A stretch of DNA of 64,000 nucleotides, taken from the NCBI RefSeq assembly GCF_037975245.1, contig NC_092582.1, positions 25,024,077-25,088,076 on the forward strand, read 5' to 3'. The stretch comes from Apostichopus japonicus (lineage: Eukaryota; Echinodermata; Holothuroidea; Aspidochirotida; Stichopodidae). Below are positions 38,801 through 48,966 of the stretch, one piece after another; positions within the stretch are counted from its first letter, which is position 1; the number at the start of each line of letters is the position of its first letter. Under the pieces are notes generated by a model. It saw nothing but the letters and a program-made list of their open reading frames with translations. It searched no databases and had not been told where the DNA came from. The position numbers and the translations under genes are program-made.

Positions 38801-40232
38801 TTAGTAAGATTCTCACAGTCAGGATTGAACTGGTTAGTCTAATCACGTAGGAAACGGTAATACATTCTATGTGAGACGTTTTCGAAAACTAGGCTCATCG
38901 ACAAGTAAACATGCAGAATATTGATATTGGAGACTAGCCACTGAAAAGGTTTAAAGGGGCTTTCCTTCAGGTTGGTTAGCAGCTGTAAGAACCCTTTAAG
39001 TATTAAGAATTACTTATAGTTAAATTGCCATTGATAAATTTATCAAAATTTAATGATTGGAGAACTGAGTTAATGGCATGCACAGCAAGACATAAAATAG
39101 TGTATCATGTAGTTGAGGCAAGTTACTTTTTGCTCTCTCAAGCTAATTGTAATATGTGCGTACCATGTGTGTTTCATTATTCAGCTAATTGTAATATATG
39201 CGTACCATGTGTGTTTCGTTGTTCAGGAGAGGATTGGGAAAGGTTTGAATGATGGGCTATCCATTTGTTTGTTGCTTAAATCTTTCCTTCCATGATTGCA
39301 CATGATATTTAGTAGTGGTATTGTGCTCTTCACTCTCACAATGTTATTCCCATAGTTTTTGTATCAAATCTGTTCTGAGAACAAAACCCTCACACAAGCC
39401 TGTTAAATGTTAAGGATTAGGCAAGCACACTGTGAGATGTACTCCAGGGGTCACATAGATGTGGTCCACACTATGGGATGTCCACCAGGGGTCACATGGA
39501 TGTGTTGCACACTATGGGATGTCTCCCTGGAGACATGTAGATGTGGTACACTGTAGTGCCCATGAGCAGACTGTTCGAATTGTAAACAGTTGAGAGTGGG
39601 GTGTGACAAGTTACCAAGGACAAGGGGGTATCTTTTGTTAAATCATGTGGGAAGGCCTCAGGTCTTGATACAAGACTGTAAAACTGAACAACTGGCACTA
39701 TAACTATATAAGGTCATTCTGCAAGTTTTTATCACTTTTGCAGTTTATAGCTGTGTTTTGTGTTTGCTTGCAATGTTTTTCTCATTATGTCTGAGCAAAT
39801 CCTGTAACATTCATACCTAGTTGAATACCCCTCTATCTCACTAAAGATATCTTTGAAGTATTTTGCAGAATTTACTCATTGGTGGTGTTATTTTGGTGGA
39901 CAATTAATGGATTACATTTCCAGGTACCCCATCTTTCTATTAACAGACACAATTGTGATCTTCAGACTTTGGCAAATCCAATAATAAAATTCAACAGTAA
40001 AGTAGTTATCTTCCCCCCCTCTCAACTTTATTTTTTAACATTTTAGTTTTCTCTGGTTTTCATATTTTTAGGTGCAATTTAAGATACAGCAACTTGCAAT
40101 TTCAGGTGTTAAAGTGAACCGACTCGACATGTACGGAGAGGTAATTAAAACAACTTTCATCTTTGTATTTTGCACTTGAGTTTTTTTGGTTCCTTGCTTT
40201 TTGCAAAGCAAGGAACCTATGCGTTCAACTTG

Positions 40233-40281
<49 letters not shown>

Positions 40282-43209
40282 ACGCTTGGCTTGTGTACAC
40301 GATATCTCAATAAGGAAATGATGTATCATGATGAAACTTGTTGGGTGGATAGCCCATAGTAAGAGGAAGATCCCTATTGTTTTTGGTGCCCGCAAAGGTC
40401 ACCAAAGGTCAGTTAGATGCCAAAAACCAATATATTAAAAACAGCAATAACTCCCATTGACAGGGTCCGACATGGTTGATATTTTGGGAGTAGTTGTGAA
40501 TGGGGTAAGGCATTGTTTCCAAACATAACGGTAATGTGATCGAAGGTCAACAAAGGTCAATTAATGATAAAAAACTAGTATTTTTGCGATAACTTGAGAA
40601 CGAAATGTCCGTTAGGGTTGGGAGTTGCTTCAATGTAATCCAATTGTCGACCCGCACCTGGGTGACCCTTGACCTCAATTTGACCTTTGGTGACCTTTAT
40701 ATGTTTTTGGGGATTTTTACAGTTTTGATGCTATTTTCAGATGTCAAAGGTACCTTCTGAACATAAATGTCAATAGGTTGACCCTGTGTGACCTTTATGT
40801 GCGAAGTTATATGGGGTCAAAGTTTTTCGGTCGGAGTTAGGATGGTTGCACAGACTTGTCGTTTTGTTTTTTTGAATCAGGAGATTAAACTACATCTGAA
40901 ACCAAGGTCAAAAGGTCAAAGGTCACATTAGAAAAAATGTGCTTATTTTGGGAGGAAACGAGCAAAAAAGAAAATGTTTGGTTTTGATGCTAGATTTGGA
41001 TACCAAAGGTACCTTCCGATCAAAAATGTCAATGGGTTGACACCCGTGTGACCTTCGTGTGCGAAGTTATACGAGGTCAAAGTTAATTTTCAGACATTTA
41101 ATGCAATAACTCCCAGTTCCAAGGTGTGACATGGTTGATATTTTTGGACAAGTTGCAAATGGTATAGGGGAATATTTTCAAACTTAACGGTCATGTGATC
41201 CAAGGTCACCAAAGGTCAATTAATGTTAAAAAACTAGTATTTTGGGAGGGGAAAATGGGCAAAGAAAAAATGTTTGAATTTGTATAGTTTGATGCTCTAT
41301 TTAGGTCTCACCGATCAAAAATGTCAATAAGTTGACCCAAGGTGACCTTTGTATGTTAAGTTATATGAGGTCAAAGTTAATTTTCAGACATTTAGTGTAA
41401 TAACTCCCAGTGCCAAGGTATTACACAGTTCATATTTTGGGACAAGTTGCAAATGGTATAGGGGAATATTTTCAAACTTAACGGTCATGTGATCCGAGGT
41501 CACTAAAGGTCAATTAATGATAAAAAACTAGTATTTTTGCGATAACTTGAGAACAAATTGTCCGTTAGGGTTGGGAGTTGCTTCAATGTAATCCAATTGT
41601 CGACCCGCATCTGGGTGACCCTTGACCTCATTTTGACCTCTGGTGACCTCTGGTGACCTTTTTGTGTTTTGTGGATTTTTACAGTTTCGATGCTATTTTC
41701 AGATGTTAAAGGTACCTTCTGATCATAAATGTCAATGGGTTGACCCCCGTGTGACCTTTGTGTGCAAAGTTATACGAGGTCAAAGTTAATTTTCAGACAT
41801 TTAATGCAATAACTCCCAGTTCCAAGGTGTGACACGGTTGATATTTTTGGAGTAGTTGCAAATGGTATAGGGTAATATTTTCAAACTTAACGGTCATGTG
41901 ATCCAAGGTCACCAAAGGTCAATTAATGATAAAAAACTAGTATTTTTGCGATAACTTGAGAACGAATTGTCAGTTAGGGTTGGGAGTTGCTTCTACGTAA
42001 TCCAATTGTCCACCCACATCTGGGTGACCCTTGACCTCAATTTGACCTCTGGTGACCTTTTCGTGTTTTTTGGATTTTTACAGTTTCGATGCTATTTTCA
42101 GATGTCAAAGGTACCTTCTGATCATAAATGTCAATAGGTTGACCCCTGGATGAGCTTTGTGTGTGAAGTTATAGGAGGTCAAAGTTAATTTTCAGACATT
42201 TCATGCAATAACTCCCAGCGCCAAGGTGTGACAAGGTTGATTTTTTTGGACAAGTTGCGAATGGTATAGGGGAATATTTTCAAACTTAGCGGTCATGTGA
42301 TCCAAGGTCACCAAAGGTCAGCTAATGTTAAAAAACTAGTATTTTGTTGGGAGAAAATGGGCAAAGAAAACATGTTTGAATTTTTACAGTTTTGATGCTC
42401 CGTTTAGGTCTCACCGATCAAAAATGTCAATTGGTTGACCTACGGGTGACCTTTGTGTGTGAAGTTATGTATACAAGTTCAAAGTTAATTTTTAGACATT
42501 TAATGCAATTAAATCCCAATACCAAGGTGTGACACGGTTGATAATTTGGGACAAGTTGTGAATGGGGTGGTGGAACATTTTCAAACTTAAAGGTCATGTC
42601 ATCTGTGGTCACTAATGTTATCATATCTGTTGACCCGCTTGTAGGTGACCTTAAACTTCTTACATTTTCGACGCCATATTTAGATCTCAAAAGTGCCTTT
42701 TGATCAAAAATCCGATCACATTTTGTGATCACAAAAGTGTTGGCTATAGTGTTGGTTACTTTATGGGAACATGTAGGACCACAATTACTTGGACTATTTG
42801 AGCCCAATCTTGCTTGATAATATGTGTATTGTCATATACCCCAAGCAAGGAACCACAGTGCCCTTGGGCTCTTGTTTTTAAATTTTTTTGTTACTTGTTA
42901 CTTTGTTACTTGAGTACCAAGAGGACGAAACTGGTCGGGGAGTGGAATTTTTCTGGTGTGTTCATCTTTATTAATTTAATATATGTCTGTCATTCCACTT
43001 GCTACACATTCATATCTATATATATATATATATCTTTGTAATGATGTATGGGTATGAAGCCGTTTATCAAAAACCTTTATCTTAATGTTATTTATTCATT
43101 CTGTGACCTGTGTTTTCTTCTCATTTTTGCATTGAATCTGCAGAAGTACAAACCATTCAAAGGAGTCAAGTACATAACCAAAGCCGGCAAGTTCCAGGTC
43201 CGTACCTAA
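26782..43209 (+). CDS. AP3M1: AP-3 complex subunit mu, complete, 13 exons
   Basis: Medium (mu) subunit of the AP-3 clathrin-adaptor complex. AP-3 sorts cargo from endosomes to lysosomes and lysosome-related organelles. The mu subunit reads YxxPhi signals. The 13 exons join in frame to 417 codons; human AP3M1 has 418. The N-terminal longin-like domain (1-about 140) begins MISSLFIINASGDIF. The mu homology domain (about 165-417) contains LPTGQLSNVPWRR, KYTNNEAYFDV, KLSGMPDLTMSF, FHPCVRYKRWE, SIGPKQTMGK and the end GVKYITKAGKFQVRT. Similarity to the vertebrate protein is high throughout. The start is fixed by a 35-base first coding exon whose GG joins C in exon 2 to make the conserved Gly. Vertebrates have two paralogues (AP3M1, AP3M2); this is probably the single invertebrate gene. 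It is head to head with the ABC transporter. Confidence 0.97.
27485..27812 (+). repeat. Dispersed repeat, copy 1, in AP-3 mu intron 1
   Basis: Reverse-complement match to 56870-57178, for example GTGACGTTTTGTTCGTGTCG and GATGTCCATCGCTGTATCGT. No coding frame. Family unknown. Confidence 0.8.
28520..28715 (+). mobile_element. Retroelement-like tail with GATCC hairpin and CGAAACGTC
   Basis: GAAGAAGATCCTGCTAGGAT followed by CGAAACGTC, preceded by a doubled TTTTTGTCCCTTCTGTTACT. Sequences of the form GAAGAAG-hairpin-GAAACG are common in Penelope-like retroelement ends. The assignment is from memory of that pattern. No reverse transcriptase is present. Confidence 0.4.
28835..28913 (+). CDS. AP3M1: AP-3 mu exon 2 (residues 12-38)
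   Basis: Encodes DIFMEKHWKSVISRSVCDYF and FEAQEK. Acceptor TTTCTACAG, donor GTAAGTT. Confidence 0.96.
29235..29840. repeat. Irregular ATACAGTACTAG repeat in AP-3 mu intron 2
   Basis: Many copies of GATACAGTACTAGATACAGT and GATAAAGTATCATATATAGT in a variable higher-order arrangement. Confidence 0.9.
29906..30011 (+). CDS. AP3M1: AP-3 mu exon 3 (residues 39-74)
   Basis: Encodes ASSNEDVPAVIATPHHYLIS and IYHKQLYFVAVVQTE. Acceptor CCTTTCAG, donor GTGAGTA. The exon from base 29933 onward, with its donor, is repeated in tandem through 30560. Confidence 0.96.
29933..30565 (+). repeat. 91 bp tandem array of the AP-3 mu exon 3 end with its donor
   Basis: The first unit is exon 3 itself from 29933. 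Further units start at 30024, 30115, 30206, 30297, 30388 and 30479, an exact step of 91; the last is degenerate. Five intronic units keep the exon coding sequence up to CAAACTGAAG (or CAAACAGAAG) and a GTGAGTA donor. Confidence 0.96.
30774..30886 (+). CDS. AP3M1: AP-3 mu exon 4 (residues 74-111)
   Basis: Encodes VSPLFVIEFLHRIINTFEDY and FSDCTETSIKENYVVVYE. Acceptor TTCTTACAG, donor GTGAGAA. Confidence 0.96.
31377..31498 (+). CDS. AP3M1: AP-3 mu exon 5 (residues 112-152)
   Basis: Encodes LLEEMLDNGFPLATESNILK and ELIKPPNILRTAVNMVTGSS, nearly identical to the vertebrate protein. Acceptor TTTTCAG, donor GTAAGTT. Confidence 0.97.
31904..32030 (+). CDS. AP3M1: AP-3 mu exon 6 (residues 152-194), start of the mu homology domain
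   Basis: Encodes NVSDTLPTGQLSNVPWRRSG and VKYTNNEAYFDVIEEVDCII. Acceptor CCCTTAG, donor GTGAGTA. Confidence 0.97.
32403..32553. repeat. 30 bp tandem repeat in AP-3 mu intron 6
   Basis: Five units of CTAGATGCAGGGTAACACCA plus CCTGCACCTC, stepping at 32411, 32441, 32471, 32501 and 32531. Confidence 0.93.
33421..33567 (+). CDS. AP3M1: AP-3 mu exon 7 (residues 195-243)
   Basis: Encodes GSTVFAEIQGYVDSSVKLSG, MPDLTMSFVNHRLLDDVSFH and PCVRYKRWE. Acceptor ATTTCTTCAG, donor GTAAGTG. More GC-rich than its surroundings, as expected for coding sequence. Confidence 0.97.
34845..35008. repeat. 82 bp tandem duplication before AP-3 mu exon 8
   Basis: Two near-identical copies (34845-34926 and 34927-35008) starting ATTCCACAATGTGATTCCGA and ending just upstream of the exon 8 polypyrimidine tract. 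Confidence 0.93.
35037..35110 (+). CDS. AP3M1: AP-3 mu exon 8 (residues 244-268)
   Basis: Encodes SERVLSFVPPDGNFRLLSYH and IGAS. Acceptor TTCGCAG, donor GTAAGTC. An 82-base tandem duplication ends about 28 bases before it. Confidence 0.96.
35110..35815. repeat. CATAGCATCACAGCATAGCAT-type repeat in AP-3 mu intron 8
   Basis: Irregular array built from five- and ten-base AGCAT/ACAT steps, starting right after the exon 8 donor. Open minus-strand frames across it are artefacts. Confidence 0.9.
36285..36387 (+). CDS. AP3M1: AP-3 mu exon 9 (residues 268-302)
   Basis: Encodes NLTAIPVYVRPNITIREGSG and KFELSIGPKQTMGKL. The acceptor is TTGTTAAG, so the AG follows an A; donor GTAAGGT. Confidence 0.95.
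37458..37619 (+). CDS. AP3M1: AP-3 mu exon 10 (residues 303-356)
   Basis: Encodes VEDVVVTSDFPKQVLNMSLT, NQGTYSFDPVNKTLRWEVGK and INPQKQIPTIKGT. Acceptor TTGTGCAG, donor GTGAGAT. Confidence 0.97.
38143..38455 (+). mobile_element. tRNA-derived SINE in AP-3 mu intron 10
   Basis: A tRNA-like head with A box TGGCTGAGTGG and B box GGTTCGATTCC spaced as in a tRNA (38153-38217), then an unrelated body ending GCGTCGTAAAAATAACTGCT and an ATTATT tail. A functional tRNA gene is unlikely because of the body and tail. The head looks Ser/Leu-like. Confidence 0.8.
38725..38775 (+). CDS. AP3M1: AP-3 mu exon 11 (residues 357-373)
   Basis: Encodes ISLQSGMPPPEANPAIN, equivalent to the vertebrate VNLQSGAPKPEENPSLN. 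Acceptor TGCTCAG, donor GTAAGTG. Confidence 0.96.
39140..39226. repeat. 42 bp tandem duplication in AP-3 mu intron 11
   Basis: GCTAATTGTAATATGTGCGT and its second copy GCTAATTGTAATATATGCGT, each followed by ACCATGTGTGTTTC. Confidence 0.85.
39430..39560. repeat. Short degenerate tandem repeat in AP-3 mu intron 11
   Basis: Three imperfect copies containing CCAGGGGTCACATRGATGTG and ACACTATGGGATGT. Confidence 0.75.
40072..40140 (+). CDS. AP3M1: AP-3 mu exon 12 (residues 374-396)
   Basis: Encodes VQFKIQQLAISGVKVNRLDM and YGE, almost identical to the vertebrate protein. Acceptor ATTTTTAG, donor GTAATTA. The following 3 kb intron holds a 2.7 kb inverted-repeat element. Confidence 0.97.
40188..42854. 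mobile_element. 2.7 kb inverted-end element rich in AGGTCA/TGACCT
   Basis: It begins with a perfect 13-bp-arm hairpin (40188-40217, GGTTCCTTGCTTT and AAAGCAAGGAACC, loop TTGC) and ends with AAGCAAGGAACC (42843-42854). A (GT)n tract follows the hairpin. Inside, a unit with AATAACTCCCAG and GGTCACCAAAGGTCA recurs about six times. No protein frame of note. Confidence 0.75.
40234..40276. repeat. (GT)n microsatellite
   Basis: About 20 GT dinucleotides just inside the left end of the 40188-42854 element. Confidence 0.97.
43144..43209 (+). CDS. AP3M1: AP-3 mu exon 13 (residues 397-417) with stop
   Basis: Encodes KYKPFKGVKYITKAGKFQVR, Thr and TAA (43207-43209), the exact C-terminus of the family. 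Acceptor AATCTGCAG. Confidence 0.98.
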   Translation, partial: KYKPFKGVKYITKAGKFQVRT

Positions 43210-43949
43210 TGAAGTACAGTATTGCTGTCCACAGAGAAAACATTGCCAGTTTAGTAACCCTCTGTGCATTCCAAAATATTTCCTTGATAAATGCAGTACA
43301 TCGTAGCTACCAAGCCCAGATAGTGTCCGTCAGACTGTCACAATGTAGCCTTCTCGGCTGTCACGTCAAGAGGTGCAGTCACAGATGTGGCCATTCTGTC
43401 TGTCACTAAGTAGCCATCTTTGCTGGCCTGTCAAGATTGTGTGTCACACTGTCACAGATAGAAGTACTGGCTAACATACCAATGGAATGCCAGTCACACT
43501 GTCACAGATGCCGATGGATACTGTCAGTCATGCTGTCACAAAAATAACCATCCTGGCTACCATATCAGGATTGCCAGTGTCACTGTCACAAAATTGGTAT
43601 CCTTGATACTATATTGACAGATTGTGCAAGTCATACTGTTATTAGTGAACATCATCCTGGGTCCCACATCAAGAAAGTGCCTGTCACATTGTCACTGGTT
43701 TTCCTCTTTTAACATGTAACAAAGATGGGGTTTTTTTTAGTTATTTGTTCAAAGATGCCACATTTCCAATTTTTCCATTTACCATCAAATTTCCTTCTTT
43801 TTTTTTATCAAGAAATTCAGAAACACTTTTTCTTTCAAACAAACCAAAAAGGTTATAAAGGATAGATAAGTTACATTAATCACAGAGTACATAGGGCTCC
43901 TTTAACCAGTCGTTCTAAACAATGGGATTCATATCCTATGGTTCTGTCT

Positions 43950-43955
43950 AATAAA
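43950..43955 (+). terminator. Candidate AP-3 mu polyadenylation signal AATAAA
   Basis: First AATAAA after the AP-3 mu stop, 741 bases downstream. The 3' UTR before it contains degenerate TGTCACACTGTCACAG repeats (about 43330-43690). Confidence 0.4.
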
Positions 43956-44280
43956 TCACCATTGATCATTAGAGAGAATGACTGGAATTAAACCTAATGC
44001 AAAACCTTCACACAACCACTTTACACAATTACTAGCAATTACCTCGCACTTGTTCACTATATGTAGTATGTACGATGGAATCTTGTATAAATCGCATGCA
44101 GACAGCAGAATTCAGAGTTTTTCTTAACTGTCAAAATAACGGAAGTCGGAATTATATCAATGGAGCTGGCCTCAGTAAACAGAGAGTTCCAACGATTTTA
44201 TTCCACACGCATGTCATCTTTAACAAGAAATCCACCAGGTACAGCCTACAATAATTGCCTAGCCTAAAGTAAAAGTGACA

Positions 44281-44791
44281 CTAGTAGTAGCATGGTGACT
44301 TCGAAGTTCGGACACTTAAGACTTAAAACACCCCAAAACTAAATCTTCTGGTATAATTAACCAGAAAATATACTTCATATGGTGGGAGAATTGTGTTATA
44401 GTACGATACACGGCCAAACTTTCTTTCCTGCAAACTGTTTTTACGTTGTTTTCCAAGAAGATTCTTCGTGATTGTGGAACTGGTATTTCTTTGCTAGAGT
44501 ATTGCGAAGTTCGGACACGCAACCCACAGTGTGGCGCTGGTGATAAAATTGGTGGCGCAGTTGCTCTTTCAGTAATTATAACAGACTTCATAGATCTTCG
44601 TCATTTTATTGACAAATATGTAAGTAATTTCTTGCACGCGGGTCATTTTGGAGAGAAAATAACTGTAGCTTAGTACTTTTTGGTGAAATTTGACTCTTCC
44701 TGTAGATTTTCATGGTGAAATCGTGTATTTCTTAGGGTGTCCGAACCTCGCAGTATGCCGAACTTCGCAATACTGACTATACTACTACTAG
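44281..44791. mobile_element. Candidate 511 bp inverted-end element
   Basis: Perfect 10 bp inverted ends CTAGTAGTAG/CTACTACTAG, then inner inverted copies of GAAGTTCGGACAC and GTGTCCGAAC/CCGAACTTCGCAATACT. A further GTATTGCGAAGTTCGGACAC lies inside near 44500. No target-site duplication was seen. Confidence 0.55.
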
Positions 44792-47700
44792 GCCTACTAC
44801 AGTTCTAGCCTAGGCCCTATGTTATGATTTCTACACATACATTGGTCAAACTGCTTCGTAATTGAAGTCACCAGAAGTTAATCAGCGGCCATATTGGGTA
44901 GATCAAAATAACGCGAACATTGATTACACAAAAATTAGGTAGGTCTATATCAATAATTAACTTGGCTAGGCTTATCACCCACATGATAAAGCAGTAAGCA
45001 ATTACTGAAAGGAGTTATTATGCAGTCAATGTTATTTCAACATACATATTTACTCATATCTTGTTTAACCAGTGGTAAAAGGAGTGGAAGTGTTGCATTA
45101 TCTTGGTAATGTTTACTGCATATTAAGGATATGAACTCTACTAATGTTGTTATTCCAATGTATCAAAGTCCTCTAAAATGTTAGATTCTTAATCATTTCA
45201 ACATGTGAGACCACAAAAAGAAATTCTTCAATTCATCTGGCATTCTGGTTTGAAATCAACAGAATCGCACTGTTGGTGTACTGTACCAAAGGCAAATAAT
45301 ATTATTGTTGTTAAAAGTATGAAATCTAGAAATCATACCCCTTAATATAAAACCACAAACATAAACATGAAGTCTTAACCGATTATCATCTTAAGTCAGT
45401 CAAAATTCCCCATTACTGCATCTAGGCAGGTTTGTTATGAACCTCAACAATAAGTCTCTGTTGATGTACCTTGCTAGGTTAATTAGCATAAATAATATAT
45501 GTTATAATATTATATAGTTATAATTTAGTTTAATATTCTAGTGAAAAATTACATCTCCATCTTTTTATTTTTTTGTTGATTATAACAAGAGTAGAAAGTG
45601 GTTTATTTATGCTGCCCATCTCGTTTTTTTCCTTTCATTTTATGTACCTTTTGTCAGTACTGATGTGGTAGACTGTACAAACAAGTATAGGACACAACCC
45701 GTCATATAAACTATCACGTTAGGCTAGCAATGCCAACTTATTTTACTTTGTCTCTTCTATGTTATATGTCATATCATATAGTAATAAAAAAGTGTCATTA
45801 TATTATATCATGTTTTATTGTATCTGTGATAATCTGAGAGGTTTTTAGTATATTTTCTTTGTGCTGCTCCTTTGGATTTATATGAAGAAGAAAGAACAAT
45901 AAAATTCCAGATGTATGGTTTCTGTATTAAGCCAGCATCCAATTTTTTTTTTTGACATCTAGAAATTATGACCATCAAGCGAGGGCTATGAAAGAGGTGA
46001 TAAAGGACAAACTTGTACACAGTTTGCAAATCTATAGAGTGGTAGTAATTTCATACTTCTAACAAAACAAGGTTTTCCATCAAAACAATCATGCCTTATC
46101 CCTCCCCCCCCCCCCCTCCCCAGCATTTAGGATTTCAGTCAGAAACATGCTGTGTGTTTAGGTACTCCTCTGTGATATAACATGTGATATAGCTAGTGGG
46201 CATTATTTAAGAGGTCCTTTAGTTTTACAGACATAAAGTTTTGCCTCCCTCCAAATCATCAAAAGCATATAAAGAAGTTTATTCTCAGATTCAAACAATG
46301 ATTGCTGATATCTGTTAGGACCTCCAGTCAAGTGGCTTAACTTTAAATCTTTGTCTCCACCCCTCTCTCTCTCTCCACCCCCCAACTCCCTCCCCCCACC
46401 CACCTCTTTCACAACAAAGAGTCAAATTCAAATCATTTCAAGCAGTCATTAACTTCCAGCAGCTATGAAACAAACCAAAATCAATCTTCCTCGTTATTAG
46501 TGTGCATACAACATCACACTTGAGTAATAGCTTTTATACGTCACTTACCTATGCAGAATGTACCTGTTTGTTAAGTGCTTCCTCTGTTCTGATATAATAG
46601 TAGTAATTGATTGTGTGGAAGGTGCTTTAGAAGTTAAATGGATGGTTAAGGTTAACCTTCAAGAAATCCCAGAAAAAAATTGAGATTTTTTTTTCTTTAA
46701 AATTATATTCCGTCACTTCAGTTTCATGCAATTTTATCAAATTGAAAGTAGTGACCCATAGATCATACATTGTTGAGGTAGCTGTGTCTGGTTACAAGAT
46801 TATGTTCTCAATCCATATACATATTAATATGTGGGTAGAAGCAAAAGTGACCATGTTAGTGACTGTACTAATTGTATATCATGCCCGTATTAATTCTATT
46901 TAATACCAGCATAAGAAGCTACATGGTGATTTGCTGAGAATTAATGCAGCTATTAAATAGAGTTAATACCCGTAATAACTTTAATTCGTATGAACATTAT
47001 ATCAGCAATTATTTCCCGTATGGCCTACCATATTCGTCAAGGTGGACCTCTGTTAACCTCGTGACCTTTGACATTTTATCCTGACACGATATGAGTCTTA
47101 ATTCCTACGTTAATTTGTATAAGTGTGTCGGTGATTTTGTCACTTTTGCACGCGGGAGATTGTCCAAATTCGCCATTGCTTACGATTGCCTTTATGACGT
47201 CATAAGTTACGGAGACTCTTGATTCCAGGCCTAAGCTTACTCCCAACACATGATGTTTGATGTCCATTGCCATTACGGTTGTGGAGGATTTCAATTAGCT
47301 ACATGTTGTTTGTAAACGCCCACATGAGGCATTCAATTACATACCATTACTTGTTGACCTCGCCCACGAAAATGGTAGGTTCAGCTCATGATATTATTGA
47401 GTCACACTGTGGTGCTCCTACCCCTTCCACACCATACCTTCCAGCCCCCTCCCGGCCTTCCACACCATACCTTCCAGCCCCCACCCCGGCCCCTCCACAC
47501 ACACAGACACACCAATAATGCCAAAAAAAAAAAACATCAAATTTCAGTTCAGTACGGCAAGAGACGTGACGTGAGCAGTGCACCATGCATATCTGTAGAC
47601 AGTTTAAGTAAGTTTAAGTTTCAACAGTTCTATATTTCGGTCACGTATTATCAGTACATATACATTTACAGTGTACATACAATGACCGACCGGGAGAACC

Positions 47701-47944
47701 CGCAAGAAATGGTCAGTGGAATACAATATATTCTCCAAAAATTTTTGCAAATTTTAGATGAGATAATAAATCAAAACAGTTTATATGCACATTTTTATCC
47801 TTTTGCGTTCACAGTATTTATTGTCCATTTTTTGGGGGACAGAATTTTAGCAAGCGGCTTTTTTTTTTTTTTTATGTGACCTCAATACATATACATTGAT
47901 TCGTTCGTAGTCATATACCAAAACGGCTGAAAAGTAACAAGTTG

Positions 47945-48352
47945 TCAAGTTTATTCAATCTCTGTGCACCTCACTCGTGTGAGGTATGTAGAGTACAAAT
48001 ATGCTTACAAAGATCATATCACAACAACTTTGACAAAAAGAATTTAAAAAAATGTATACATGGAAAATGGTGGCGCCAGGCCCCAGACGTATAAGAAGAA
48101 AAAGAAATGAGGGCTGAAATGCGAAATGGAAAAGAATAAAAATGAAAAAAAAAACTTATTTACAATGCCCAATGGCAAGAAACTTCTGAAATTTGTAGTA
48201 AATTTCCTCTGCAAAGCTTAACAAGGTTGGAAATGGTTGTTCTGTTACTTGATTGAAGCAATTGCTCCATTTTATTAATGTGTTCGGTCTTTTCCAGAAA
48301 TAGGGCTTCATATACGGTAATTTTTCAAAAGTCTTACATTTATAAAGATAAC
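47945..48352 (-). mobile_element. Possible LINE 3' end next to the FReD stop
   Basis: A minus-strand frame open for about 60 codons (48352-48165; includes LPYMKPYFWKRPNTLIKW and ends AIGHCK plus stop) is followed by a 3' UTR-like stretch ending in GATTGAATAAACTTGACAAC. The layout is like a 5'-truncated LINE. It could equally be FReD 3' UTR. Confidence 0.3.
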
Positions 48353-48367
48353 GGAACTCTTCTCCAT

Positions 48368-48373
48368 TTTATT
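48368..48373 (-). terminator. Candidate FReD gene polyadenylation signal AATAAA
   Basis: Minus-strand AATAAA 58 bases past the FReD stop codon, the nearest such hexamer. Confidence 0.4.
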
Positions 48374-48431
48374 TTTGCTTTTACATAAATGACATATTCT
48401 AATCTCAATAGAAATGTTGATTCATGCATGG

Positions 48432-48700
48432 CTAAACCGGTCGTACCTTCATCTCCACGTATTTGATATTAAACTGGCTTCTGGGCAACTCCCACCAGCG
48501 TATGCTTGAATTGGAATCATTTGCTGCGTAATAGTCTGCATTGAGGTGAGCGCGTGAGCAACTCTTGTACCACCAGGCACCGTGGTGTTTAATAGCACAG
48601 TTACCATCTTGATATTTATCACTGTCCTTGTCGAAGGTGCTGAAGGGAACCTTCAGATTATATTTCAGGACTTGAAAGCCAGTATAATTTCCAGGTGCAT
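48432..48700 (-). CDS. FReD protein exon 5 (residues 260-348) with stop
   Basis: Encodes FSTFDKDSDKYQDGNCAIKH, the calcium-site loop, then HGAWWYKSCSRAHLN and VEMKVRPV with stop TAG at 48432-48434. Acceptor CACCAATAG. Confidence 0.95.
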
Positions 48701-48928
48701 CTATTGGTGAATGAAACAAAATACTAGATATATTTTCGTATGATGGAGTTAACAAAATCTACCATTTTATGTTACTTTTACAAACCATCAAATTCCTTTT
48801 TGGTATGATGCGAGGGACTCGGAAGTACATAACTATATACCATCAAATATAAAGTCATACCATTAGTTTGTCAATTTATACCTACACCAAGTTACATATA
48901 CCACCAATATTGTCTCAACCAATAAGTT

Positions 48929-48966
<38 letters not shown>

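Larger units (their letters stand above)
43210..48431. other. Convergent spacer between AP-3 mu and the FReD gene
   Basis: Holds the AP-3 mu 3' UTR with degenerate TGTCACACTGTCACAG copies (43330-43690), an inverted-end element (44281-44791) and a possible LINE tail (47945-48352). The rest is AT-rich with C-rich runs near 46105 and 46375. No convincing gene. Confidence 0.6.

Noticed and set aside
47388..47879. 163-codon plus-strand frame
   Set aside because: Proline/His-rich start comes from a short CCTTCCACACCATACCTTCC duplication and C-runs. No homology recognised and no splice partners.
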